Part shown: piece by piece, positions 1-6,768 of the stretch
How the letters are laid out: every line of letters starts with the position of its first letter
Numbering within the stretch: position 1 is the stretch's first letter
DNA from: a virus
DNA: 64,000 bases
Virus record (IMG/VR): IMGVR_UViG_3300042516_004811
Location: 87,108 to 151,107 of that record
Strand: one strand, 5' to 3'
Notes under the pieces: generated by a model
What the model was told of the DNA's origin: nothing
What the model saw: the letters and a program-made list of their open reading frames with translations, nothing else
Databases searched by the model: none
Program-made: the position numbers and the translations under genes

Positions 1-1821
1 GACCGTCATGAATTCGAGCACCTCGAATGGGAAAGTCTTTCCCCTCTTCATTTTAGTCGGCCATTGACGCTCGTCACGGGCACCTCGGAAATGTCTAACA
101 TCGTAGACGTAATCACCGAGAGCCATTGGGTCTGGCTGCAGCGAGATACCGAATTCGGGCCACCTGGACCATACGGCAGAACCAAATGGTCTTAAATCTC
201 TGCTTGACATACTTGTACCCAATGGTGCGTGATGCTCAATCCATAGGGCACATCTGTACACAGTCCTGATTGTGTCAAGATATTTGGCGACCTCAATAGC
301 AATTGATTCCGATGTTCTCCCACCTGGGTCTAGGAATGCTTTGTATAGAGGTCCTATAACAAGGAGCTCTGGCCTCACCTCATCCAGTGCTTCTTCCAGT
401 ATTGCCCTATCTGCGGCCTTGAGTAGGTCCATTCCCGATGGCTTGGTCAGCAGGTGAGCGTCAAGTCTGGATGTGCGTGCCATTCCCATGGCTCTCTCCG
501 CTATTCCGCGAGATGTTCTACGAATAATTCTGTCTGGGTTTTCTAGGTCAACAGTAAGTGTTTTAATTCTTGGCATCGGCTGGAAAGAAAAAGGATGAAT
601 GCCGGCAGAACAAAGAATCCCAACTTGTCGTGCGAGCATTGTTTTACCAACACCCTCTGCGGCAACAACAATAACCCTTTCGGAACGCTCCAGCAGACCA
701 GGGATTACCCACTCATACTTTTCACCAGTTGTCTCCTGGAGGAAGTCATTCCAGTGAACGAGCCTTCCTGTGTCGAGAACGAAAGAAACAGTAGCCGTCG
801 AAAGAATTAGATTGCTCTTTAAAATCTTCTGCTTTATATCGATATCATCTCTTTGCAGAAGTTCTTGCAGCTTGTGTAATGCCTGCTCTTCTGGTGAAAG
901 TTCTTCTACCTCTATTACTTCATCTATGAGTGGGGTGGTGCTAGACGATTCTTCGCTAAAGCTTTCCATATACTCAAGGTCATCGATTCCTAGGCCGGCG
1001 GAAAGATGGTCCGTAATGTCTTTGTGCTTGGGTGTATACCAAACCTGCGCACTACACCCAGCGTTGGTTAATTCATCAAGCACCTGTTGTGCGTGCTTCT
1101 TGCCCGCTTCATCATTGTCAGCAATGATTTCTACTGTTGCCCCCGCTAGGGCTTCTGTGTGGATATCCATCCAGCTACCAGCACCATTAGGCATAGTGGT
1201 TGCGATAATCCCAACATCAATGAGGGTGTTGGCATCCTTCTCGCCCTCAACAACCCAGATAGGGAAGCCTTGCTGCTTTGCCGTCAATACTGCTGGGAGA
1301 TTATAAAGAGGTCGAGGTATGTCGCCAAGCGAGTACTCCCATCCACCAGCGCCATCAGGCTTCCTTTGCCTAAAGGTTTTCTTGCCATTCTCATCCACGT
1401 AGCGCAGTTTCTGAAAAAGTAAAACACCGTTCTCGTCCAGGTAGTCGTATGACTCAACAAACTTTGGTTTAGATTGCGGCAGGATATTCAGATTTTTTTC
1501 TGTTTTTTCTGGTTGCTTGAGAGTGCGGATTGGTGCTGGCGCTTTACTGCCGAATCTATCGATAGAAAAGCTTTCAGAACTCGGTGGCATAAGGTCTGCT
1601 GGTTTGAGACTAACAGCATCACAAATCTGCTCAAAGTTGCAGCCAGAACCACGGTGACAAGTTACAAGAACACGACCGTCGTTACCCTCAGAGATTGAAA
1701 GCGATGGGTTGTCGTCATCACTTCTGCAGGGGCAACTAGAAACCCAACCCTTGCCAGACTTTCTTACATTTTGAAGTCTGCTAAGGAAGTTCTCTGTTTG
1801 TTCTGATGGGTGATTACTCAT
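1..1821 (-). CDS. DNA primase-helicase (Zn finger, TOPRIM, RepA/DnaB-like ATPase), 3' end cut by window
   Basis: Open reading frame read on the minus strand from ATG at 1821 through the left edge, so 607 codons are visible and the stop lies outside. The N-terminus has a primase-type zinc motif (C30-P-C32 with C55-H56 and C61). A TOPRIM domain follows near residue 189 (VVEGEKDA) with a downstream acidic DNDEAG. Around residue 390 a RecA-like Walker A (AAEGVGKTML) begins an AAA_25/RepA-type helicase domain, with a TVDLENPDRI strand as Walker B. The family primes and unwinds DNA at the phage fork. The start overlaps the WhiB stop by 8 bases, so the two are co-translated. Domain order is clear; processivity and partners are unknown. 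Confidence 0.9.
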   Translation of the reverse strand, partial: MSNHPSEQTENFLSRLQNVRKSGKGWVSSCPCRSDDDNPSLSISEGNDGRVLVTCHRGSGCNFEQICDAVSLKPADLMPPSSESFSIDRFGSKAPAPIRTLKQPEKTEKNLNILPQSKPKFVESYDYLDENGVLLFQKLRYVDENGKKTFRQRKPDGAGGWEYSLGDIPRPLYNLPAVLTAKQQGFPIWVVEGEKDANTLIDVGIIATTMPNGAGSWMDIHTEALAGATVEIIADNDEAGKKHAQQVLDELTNAGCSAQVWYTPKHKDITDHLSAGLGIDDLEYMESFSEESSSTTPLIDEVIEVEELSPEEQALHKLQELLQRDDIDIKQKILKSNLILSTATVSFVLDTGRLVHWNDFLQETTGEKYEWVIPGLLERSERVIVVAAEGVGKTMLARQVGILCSAGIHPFSFQPMPRIKTLTVDLENPDRIIRRTSRGIAERAMGMARTSRLDAHLLTKPSGMDLLKAADRAILEEALDEVRPELLVIGPLYKAFLDPGGRTSESIAIEVAKYLDTIRTVYRCALWIEHHAPLGTSMSSRDLRPFGSAVWSRWPEFGISLQPDPMALGDYVYDVRHFRGARDERQWPTKMKRGKTFPFEVLEFMTV

Positions 1822-2182
1822 CCCTCAAGGCCACCTGTTCACGCGAGACCATGATAAAGGGCTCACGAGGAACCATTTGAATTTTGAGAAGTCGTCTAAT
1901 GGCGTTCCGTTCACGCTCAGTCTTTCCTCCCCATATTCCATGCCCCTCATGATATAACGCATAACTGAGGCATTCAAGTTTTTTGATACAGCCGAGACAA
2001 ATCCTCTTCGCCGCTTTCCCATCCTCAATAGCCTTTTTGTAATTCTCTGAGTAGTTGCCTTCATCACTACGAGATGCGTGCGGATACCACATTCTTGGGT
2101 CATGACCCTTGCATGCGCCATCTCGCGGGGGCTCATCGATTCTTGTAATCCTGTTTATTCCGTGGATTACTTCTTCGTACAT
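1814..2182 (-). CDS. whiB: WhiB-family iron-sulphur transcription regulator
   Basis: 122 residues with the four WhiB cysteines at C24, C62, C65 and C71 (C-x2-C-x5-C cluster) followed by the G-I-W-G-G turn at 82-86 and a basic C-terminal region. WhiB proteins bind a 4Fe-4S cluster and usually act with the principal sigma factor; the family is confined to Actinobacteria and their phages, which is the best host indicator here. A good Shine-Dalgarno sequence (GGAGGGG) precedes the ATG. It sits upstream of and overlaps the primase gene, so it probably belongs to an early or middle operon. Which promoters it controls is not visible. Confidence 0.95.
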   Translation of the reverse strand: MYEEVIHGINRITRIDEPPRDGACKGHDPRMWYPHASRSDEGNYSENYKKAIEDGKAAKRICLGCIKKLECLSYALYHEGHGIWGGKTERERNAIRRLLKIQMVPREPFIMVSREQVALRDE

Positions 2183-2218
2183 TGCCCCTCCATGTTCAGT
2201 TCAACCTGTTTGTGAATG

Positions 2219-2629
2219 CTACCTGCTGTCAACAATCCTTGCTACATCTCGTGCAGATAAGTAAATAGTTGCGCTCCTGATAATCAGTTCGCCAGCAATA
2301 TCTTCTGAGGCAATATCTACAGCATCAAGTGGGACACCGAGTCTCTGTGCTATTGCGGCTCTCGATGATTCTATTTTTAATTCTTGGTCGGCAAGATTTG
2401 GCTCGTAGGCAACAAGTATCCCAGGGCGTGAAAGCGCCTTTATCTCTTGTTCTTTTTGTTCAGCCTTGGGACACCACGTGCACGCAAGTTCTGGCGTTGA
2501 AGCCGCACGTTTGCGCTCCTCGACGTGACCACAGGAGAGAAAGTGTCTGTAGATGACGTTACCCCAAGAACCAGCTCTCTCAATTTTTGTGACAGACCGT
2601 CTTGGAGCTTTTCTTCGCTCCGTGGTCAT
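2219..2629 (-). CDS. Small Cys-motif phage protein, function unknown
   Basis: 136 residues. The N-terminal third is basic and has a C-G-H then C-x2-C pattern (SCGHVEERK ... ACTWC, roughly residues 33-54) that looks like a small zinc ribbon; the remainder is mixed alpha/beta with IASEDIAGELIIRSATIYLS near the end and no motif I recognise. The ATG is immediately downstream of the stop of the Lys/Ala-rich gene, and the reading frame lies between that gene and whiB in the same orientation, so it is probably in the same transcript. Function not assigned. Confidence 0.7.
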   Translation of the reverse strand: MTTERRKAPRRSVTKIERAGSWGNVIYRHFLSCGHVEERKRAASTPELACTWCPKAEQKEQEIKALSRPGILVAYEPNLADQELKIESSRAAIAQRLGVPLDAVDIASEDIAGELIIRSATIYLSARDVARIVDSR

Positions 2630-2637
2630 GTATTTTT

Positions 2638-2943
2638 TTAGCGACCGAAGAGTCGGCTAAACAGTGAGCGCTTTTTTGCTGGCTTCGCTGGGGTGGTTTG
2701 TTCAATCATCTTATTTTGAATGATGTTATTTTGAATGATTGGCTTGCTGTGTGTCACGGGAGCAATGGAAGCCTCAAAAGAAACGTTTTCCACCGTCTTG
2801 GGGGTTGCTGAAGTTTTGGATGCTGCAGCCTTCTTTGCCGGAGCAGCCTTCTTTGCCGGAGCAGCCTTCTTTACTGGGGCTTTTTTCTGTGCAGCTTTCT
2901 TTGGGGCTGCTGTCTTTTTTGCTGGTTTTTTGTCATTGGCCAT
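2638..2943 (-). CDS. Lys/Ala/Pro-rich histone H1-like protein
   Basis: From ATG at 2943 this gives 101 residues. Residues 4-45 are almost entirely K, A and P in repeats of the type PAKKAA, like the tail of histone H1 or of actinobacterial nucleoid proteins. A neutral segment follows, then a basic C-terminus ending SLFSRLFGR. Such tails bind nucleic acid non-specifically; a role in phage or host DNA compaction is inference. A longer reading frame begins at 2982, but the first 13 residues are unlike the rest, while a TAGTAT -10 box lies 7 bases before the chosen ATG, suggesting leaderless translation. First gene of a minus-strand block. Confidence 0.75.
   Translation of the reverse strand: MANDKKPAKKTAAPKKAAQKKAPVKKAAPAKKAAPAKKAAASKTSATPKTVENVSFEASIAPVTHSKPIIQNNIIQNKMIEQTTPAKPAKKRSLFSRLFGR
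2827..2880. repeat. 18-bp tandem repeats inside the Lys/Ala-rich gene
   Basis: Three consecutive units of about 18 bp (AGCCTTCTTTGCCGGAGC and variants on the plus strand) encode the repeated P-A-K-K-A-A segments. The first two units are identical, which suggests recent slippage-driven expansion, so length may vary between relatives. Confidence 0.8.
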
Positions 2944-2979
2944 GCCGGAAATACTAATACACAAGAGTGCTGTTGTCTG
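2944..2979 (-). promoter_or_regulatory. Candidate leaderless promoter for the Lys/Ala-rich gene
   Basis: On the minus strand TAGTAT occupies 2956-2951, 7 bases before the ATG at 2943. A CAGACA hexamer (2979-2974) lies 17 bases further upstream as a partial -35. No Shine-Dalgarno sequence is present between the box and the ATG. The other side of this intergenic region carries the promoter of the divergent gene at 3040. Confidence 0.4.
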
Positions 2980-3027
2980 CAAATATTCGTCGATTAAGTA
3001 TTTACGGAAAAATTTTAAAAGGGGATT

Positions 3028-3039
3028 TAGTATCTTTCT
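3028..3039 (+). promoter_or_regulatory. Candidate -10 box just upstream of the GTG at 3040
   Basis: TAGTAT at 3028-3033 lies 6 bases before the GTG start. No convincing -35 hexamer is visible at the usual distance. The only purine-rich ribosome-binding candidate (AAAAGGGG) ends 15 bases before the start, which is too far to work well. The arrangement matches other start-proximal -10 boxes in this window. Confidence 0.35.
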
Positions 3040-3681
3040 GTGCAGGAGTACGTCAGTGAAATAAGTAAGATGGCCCTCGCCCTAACATCTGGACAGATGG
3101 CCAAGGATGAGGCTGTCAAGGAACACGGTGTTGGCGAGGAGCTGGCTGTCCATTTTTTAGGATGGGTGGGAGACAGTTTGGGGCTGATTTGCCAGATGGG
3201 AGAATCCCTCTCCAAGAGCGACAAAGAGGACCGATTTGCCGCGTCCATGAACCTATGTAGCATCCTTAGGCAGTATTGGTGGATTACGGCGATAACCATG
3301 GTTTCTGAGGGCTACTGCTCCCTGGACAGGGCGGCCACTGGGGACACCGACCTTGCCGAGGCCTTCGTGGACCCAACAAAACCAGTCATGGAGTGCCTCA
3401 CCGTCATGCACGCCGGACTAGATGATGGTGGAAGGATTAGTCCAGTGTCAATGGTTGCCGCACCATACAGGATGGGTGTTGGGAAAAACGTAATGTGGAA
3501 CGACATTTTGGTTTATCCAGAAAAGGCCGACTCCCACATCAAGAACGCCAAATACCCAACCATGATTCGCAGGTCACTCATGGTGCAGCCAGTAGAAGAG
3601 GTTACGTCGGCCCACTTGGTGCAAGTCAGGGATGAAATAAATGAAATCGGCTTTCTAATGCAAGAATTTTTTGACGTATAA
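3040..3681 (+). CDS. Conserved-looking phage protein, function unknown
   Basis: 213 residues from a GTG start, without signal peptide or membrane segment. The first half is predicted largely helical (E-x-x-V-H-F-L-G-W-V-G-D-S-L and similar), with tryptophan and cysteine residues in a QYWWITAIT stretch; the second half includes a glycine-rich turn (PYRMGVGKNVMWNDI). I recognise no catalytic motif. An alternative ATG at 3070 would remove 10 residues; GTG at 3040 was preferred because of the -10 box placed 6 bases upstream. It heads a plus-strand run towards the ribonucleotide reductase gene and may be an early gene. Confidence 0.7.
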   Translation: MQEYVSEISKMALALTSGQMAKDEAVKEHGVGEELAVHFLGWVGDSLGLICQMGESLSKSDKEDRFAASMNLCSILRQYWWITAITMVSEGYCSLDRAATGDTDLAEAFVDPTKPVMECLTVMHAGLDDGGRISPVSMVAAPYRMGVGKNVMWNDILVYPEKADSHIKNAKYPTMIRRSLMVQPVEEVTSAHLVQVRDEINEIGFLMQEFFDV

Positions 3682-3691
3682 TTTATTGACT
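3677..3691 (+). promoter_or_regulatory. Candidate -10 box for the gene at 3692
   Basis: A perfect TATAAT (3677-3682) ends 9 bases before the ATG at 3692, with no Shine-Dalgarno sequence between them. It overlaps the 3' end of the preceding gene. The -35 position shows no match. Confidence 0.4.
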
Positions 3692-4018
3692 ATGGGAGCA
3701 TTCTACGATAGCCCTGCCTTTGGGGGGGAGGAATCCGAGTCTGGGGAGATTCATGGCATCCCGTATTTGAGGGCGGCTAGGAAGCCATGTCTTGTTTGTG
3801 GTCACCCAACTGGTGACTGCACCGGGGATTCTGGTCCGCCAGAAACTATTTGGGGGTTCAATACAAATTCAACCCTGGATAAAAAACTGACTTTTTATGT
3901 TGAAGAAGATTATTACGAAGAGCGTCAAATTGCGCCCGGTTTAGTGACGCGGATACTTATCCACAAGAAGGGGAAACACATACCCCTTGAGGAAGCAAAA
4001 AATCTAGGACTCATTTAA
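3692..4018 (+). CDS. Small zinc-finger-like protein, function unknown
   Basis: 108 residues from ATG at 3692. Near residue 33 there is a C-L-V-C-G-H-P-T-G-D-C motif, likely a metal site; the rest is acidic to neutral with an IHKKGKHIPLEEAKNLGLI tail that resembles a lid or degron-like helix. The frame can be extended to a TTG at 3671, but that would add seven residues translated from the TATAAT box itself. It lies between an unknown gene and the ribonucleotide reductase. Function not assigned. Confidence 0.65.
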   Translation: MGAFYDSPAFGGEESESGEIHGIPYLRAARKPCLVCGHPTGDCTGDSGPPETIWGFNTNSTLDKKLTFYVEEDYYEERQIAPGLVTRILIHKKGKHIPLEEAKNLGLI

Positions 4019-4062
4019 AAATTACTATAGTCCCTCGACTTTTTCACTATTCATTCTTGCGC

Positions 4063-4090
4063 TACACTCGGTGTTCCACTGTTGAACACC
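4063..4090 (+). promoter_or_regulatory. -10 box and 7-bp inverted repeat in the ribonucleotide reductase leader
   Basis: TACACT (4063-4068) is a plausible -10 box; the -35 region is weak. Immediately after it GGTGTTC (4070-4076) and GAACACC (4084-4090) form a perfect 7-bp inverted repeat with a 7-base spacer, covering the expected transcription start. This placement is typical of a repressor operator, although an RNA hairpin in the leader is equally possible. It does not match the NrdR box consensus that I know. The remaining leader to 4109 carries only a weak ribosome-binding site (GAAAGA). Confidence 0.5.
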
Positions 4091-4109
4091 TAGCAAGCGA
4101 AAGATAAAA

Positions 4110-6035
4110 ATGAGCGTAATTAGCGACGAATTTGTAAACACCTATAACGGCAAGCCAATACCTTGGGGTTTTAATGGCATGGGGGAGATTGTTTTTCTCC
4201 GTACGTATAGCCGCACCAAAGAAGATGGAACACTCGAAACCTGGGCTGACACAATCCAGCGCGTTATAAATGGCGCAATTGAAATTGGAGTCCCCTACAC
4301 ACAAAAAGAAGCTGAAGAACTTTTTGACCACATGTACAACCTTCGTTGCTCAATGAGCGGACGAGCATTGTGGCAACTTGGAACACCTATGGTTAAGAAG
4401 TTTGGTGGAGCATCGCTCAATAACTGTTATTTCGTAAACGTTGAAACAATCGAGGATTTTGAGTTCTTGTTTGACATGCTCATGCTTGGCGGTGGTGTTG
4501 GATTCTCTGTTGAGCGCTCCAAGATTCATGACCTGCCAAAAATCAAGACAGGTGTAACGATTACGCATGAACGCACTAATGATGCGGACATCATTGTTCC
4601 GGACTCACGAACCGGTTGGCGTCGCCTTCTTCACGGCGTACTAAAGTCATACTTTGACACCGGTAAGTCATTCTCATACTCCACGATTCTGGTTCGCGAA
4701 TTTGGAGCACCACTCAAAACGTTTGGTGGAACTGCCAGCGGACCTGGCGCGCTCATTGATGGAATAGCAGATATCTGTAAAGTGCTAGACAACCGTGTTG
4801 GCAAGAAACTTCGCTCTGTTGACGTGCTAGATATTTGCAACATCATCGGGCGCATTGTTGTCTCTGGTTCATCTCGCCGCTCGGCTCAGATTTCAATGGG
4901 TGACCCAGATGACGTTTTGTTTCTCCGAGCCAAAAACTGGGCGTCTGGTTCCATTCCGGCATGGAGAGCAAACAGCAACAACTCCCTCTACGCGGATGGC
5001 TGGAATGAAATCCCCTCCGAGCTATGGAAGGGTTATGACGGTTCTGGTGAACCATACGGTTTGGTAAACAGAAAACTTGCTCGCACGTATGGACGTCTTG
5101 GAGAGAAGCGTCCAGACCCAACAATCGAGGGCTTCAACCCTTGTGCCGAAATTGCCCTTGGGGACGGCGAGTCGTGCAATCTAGCAACGGTTTTCCTTCC
5201 GAATATCACATCAGAGAAGCAGTTGCACAGCATTGCTCGTTTGCTTTACATGACACAGAAGCACATCACGCGTCTGCCCTATCCATATGAGAAGACAACT
5301 TCGATTGTTCGTCAGAACGCTCGTCTTGGGCAGAGCATCACTGGAGTTCTTCAGTCAACGGAGAAGCAGTTGTCATGGCTCGACGGCACTTATCAATATT
5401 TGCGCGATATCGATAAGGAATATTCAGCAAAGAATGGTTTCCCTGAGTCAGTCAGAATAACGACGGTTCAGCCATCCGGCACACTTTCTCTGCTGCCTGG
5501 GGTTACTCCTGGAATTCACCCAGCTTTCGCTAGTCACTACATTCGTCGTGTTCGGTTCGGTGCCTCTGACCCATTGGTTGAGGCATGCCGCAAGCGTGGA
5601 TACAAGGTTCAGTGGGACGTCGGCCTTGATGGGCGTGAGGACCATACGCGTTTCGTTGTTGAATTCCCTTGCATGTCACCAGAGGGTTCAGTTCTCGCAA
5701 AAGATATGACAGCAATCGAGCAGCTTGAGTGGGTTAAGAAAATGCAGACACAGTGGGCAGATAATGCAGTTTCTGTGACTGTTTATTACCGTAAAGAAGA
5801 GCTTGATGACATCAAGTCATGGTTGAGCCAGAACTATGACAAAGGCGTAAAATCTGTTTCGTTCCTCTTGCATAGTGACCACAACTTTGCCCTACCTCCA
5901 TATGAGGAAATTACGGAAGAGCAATACACGAAGACTGTTTCGAAGATTAATTTCGACCTACCTTTGGTCCAGAGCAAGTTTGACGCAGAGTTCGATTTAG
6001 AGAATTGCGCAACTGGAGCCTGCCCGGTAAAGTGA
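4110..6035 (+). CDS. nrdJ: Class II (adenosylcobalamin-dependent) ribonucleoside-triphosphate reductase
   Basis: 641 residues, similar in plan to the monomeric Lactobacillus-type enzyme but about 100 residues shorter. It reduces ribonucleotides to deoxyribonucleotides for phage DNA synthesis. The redox pair is C106 (in SLNNC) and C356; the thiyl-radical site is N343-P-C345-A-E347, and C345 to C356 has the family spacing of 11. The C-terminal reducing pair is C633/C638 (N-C-A-T-G-A-C), matching the C-x4-C of the family. No NrdB-type radical subunit or NrdG activase is present in the window, which fits a B12-dependent class II enzyme; the host must supply cobalamin. tRNA genes follow directly. 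Confidence 0.92.
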   Translation: MSVISDEFVNTYNGKPIPWGFNGMGEIVFLRTYSRTKEDGTLETWADTIQRVINGAIEIGVPYTQKEAEELFDHMYNLRCSMSGRALWQLGTPMVKKFGGASLNNCYFVNVETIEDFEFLFDMLMLGGGVGFSVERSKIHDLPKIKTGVTITHERTNDADIIVPDSRTGWRRLLHGVLKSYFDTGKSFSYSTILVREFGAPLKTFGGTASGPGALIDGIADICKVLDNRVGKKLRSVDVLDICNIIGRIVVSGSSRRSAQISMGDPDDVLFLRAKNWASGSIPAWRANSNNSLYADGWNEIPSELWKGYDGSGEPYGLVNRKLARTYGRLGEKRPDPTIEGFNPCAEIALGDGESCNLATVFLPNITSEKQLHSIARLLYMTQKHITRLPYPYEKTTSIVRQNARLGQSITGVLQSTEKQLSWLDGTYQYLRDIDKEYSAKNGFPESVRITTVQPSGTLSLLPGVTPGIHPAFASHYIRRVRFGASDPLVEACRKRGYKVQWDVGLDGREDHTRFVVEFPCMSPEGSVLAKDMTAIEQLEWVKKMQTQWADNAVSVTVYYRKEELDDIKSWLSQNYDKGVKSVSFLLHSDHNFALPPYEEITEEQYTKTVSKINFDLPLVQSKFDAEFDLENCATGACPVK

Positions 6036-6041
6036 TTGTAA

Positions 6042-6078
6042 GTGGCCACCCCGAAAAGTACGAACTCGGGGTGGCCAC
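6042..6078 (+). terminator. Perfect 13-bp hairpin after the ribonucleotide reductase gene
   Basis: GTGGCCACCCCGA (6042-6054) and TCGGGGTGGCCAC (6066-6078) pair perfectly across an 11-base loop. It starts 6 bases after the reductase stop codon and ends 8 bases before the first tRNA. There is no T-run after the stem, so it may be a processing or mRNA-protecting hairpin rather than an intrinsic terminator. Confidence 0.55.
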
Positions 6079-6086
6079 CAACAAAT

Positions 6087-6159
6087 GCGTCGGTGGCCAA
6101 ATGGATAAGGCAACAGACTTCTAATCTGTCGATTGCAGGTTCGAGTCCTGCCCGACGCG
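6087..6159 (+). tRNA. tRNA-Arg (anticodon TCT)
   Basis: Complete cloverleaf: acceptor GCGTCGG (6087-6093) pairs with CCGACGC (6152-6158), the anticodon stem ACAGA/TCTGT encloses loop C-T-TCT-A-A (anticodon 6120-6122), and the T arm GCAGG-TTCGAGT-CCTGC is standard. The 3' CCA is encoded (6160-6162). It reads AGA/AGG codons. Confidence 0.95.
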
Positions 6160-6197
6160 CCATTTTGACAGCGTGGGGTGCGTAGCCCAGCAGCAGG

Positions 6198-6278
6198 GGG
6201 CTAGTGGTGGAATGGCATACACGGAGGACTTAAAATCCTCTCCCGAAAGGGATGCGGGTTCAAATCCCGCCTAGCCCA
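6198..6278 (+). tRNA. tRNA-Leu (anticodon TAA)
   Basis: Acceptor GGGCTAG (6198-6204) pairs with CTAGCCC (6271-6277). Anticodon stem GAGGA/TCCTC encloses CT-TAA-AA (anticodon 6231-6233). A long variable arm (CCC-GAAA-GGG core) and a canonical T arm are present, as expected for leucine. CCA is not encoded. It reads TTA codons, which are rare in many actinobacteria. Confidence 0.95.
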
Positions 6279-6297
6279 CAAGGTAGTATTCAATCAT

Positions 6298-6370
6298 TGG
6301 CGAGTAGCTCAGTTGGCAGAGCGGAGGACTGTTAATCCTTTGGTCGCAGGTTCGAGCCCTGCCTCGCCAG
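6298..6370 (+). tRNA. tRNA-Asn (anticodon GTT)
   Basis: Acceptor TGGCGAG (6298-6304) pairs with CTCGCCA (6363-6369). Anticodon stem GAGGA/TCCTT encloses CT-GTT-AA (anticodon 6331-6333). The T arm is standard and CCA is encoded at 6371-6373. Third member of the tRNA cluster. Confidence 0.95.
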
Positions 6371-6393
6371 CCAAATAAATACCGTATAAGGTG

Positions 6394-6405
6394 TACAATG
6401 TTCGG
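6394..6405 (+). promoter_or_regulatory. Candidate -10 box for the gene at 6406
   Basis: TACAAT (6394-6399) lies 6 bases before the ATG at 6406, immediately after the tRNA-Asn gene. The closest purine-rich sequence (AAGG) is about 14 bases from the ATG, so leaderless translation is the simpler reading. No -35 match. Confidence 0.35.
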
Positions 6406-6768
6406 ATGGCTGAATTCGAACCAACAGAGAGACTTGGTGACTTTAAGGATATATTGTCCCGGTTCCAGTCTGGTTTTCCCGCAATAATAGATTGCGAGCA
6501 TGGGTGGAATGAAATTATCGCCAACTGCCATCAGGAGTTAAAAACAATAGATGACGAGTATACGATTGCCCAGATTAAAGAGAAATTTGGAACACTCAGG
6601 TATTACTTTTCTTCTAGTAACCCATCTCTTTACAAGCAGATGTGTGGGGTTGTTTCTAAATATGAAAAGATGTCTTCTTCGACATGCGAGCTCTGTGGTT
6701 CTCCTGGGGCAACCAGGAACTCTGGCTACATCAAGACGCTATGTAATGAGCACGCGAAAACTAATTAG
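6406..6768 (+). CDS. Phage protein with C-terminal CxxCGxPG zinc-ribbon motif, function unknown
   Basis: 120 residues from ATG at 6406 (a GTG at 6391 would add five). The central section carries Y-T-I-A-Q-I-K-E-K-F-G-T-L-R-Y-Y, and the C-terminus T-C-E-L-C-G-S-P-G-A-T-R then T-L-C-N-E-H, giving a probable four-ligand zinc site. I recall this I-K-E-K-F-G-x-L-R plus C-x-x-C-G-x-P-G combination from many uncharacterised phage and bacterial proteins; no activity is established as far as I know. Its stop overlaps the stop of the convergent gene by 4 bases. Confidence 0.8.
   Translation: MAEFEPTERLGDFKDILSRFQSGFPAIIDCEHGWNEIIANCHQELKTIDDEYTIAQIKEKFGTLRYYFSSSNPSLYKQMCGVVSKYEKMSSSTCELCGSPGATRNSGYIKTLCNEHAKTN

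Noticed and set aside
272-1698. Several plus-strand open frames opposite the primase-helicase
   Set aside because: They are antisense to a continuous minus-strand frame with clear zinc, TOPRIM and Walker motifs; none has a ribosome site or recognisable protein sequence.
4019-4109. Cobalamin riboswitch before the B12-dependent reductase
   Set aside because: The gap is only 91 bases, too short for a cobalamin riboswitch, and I see no B12-box-like sequence.
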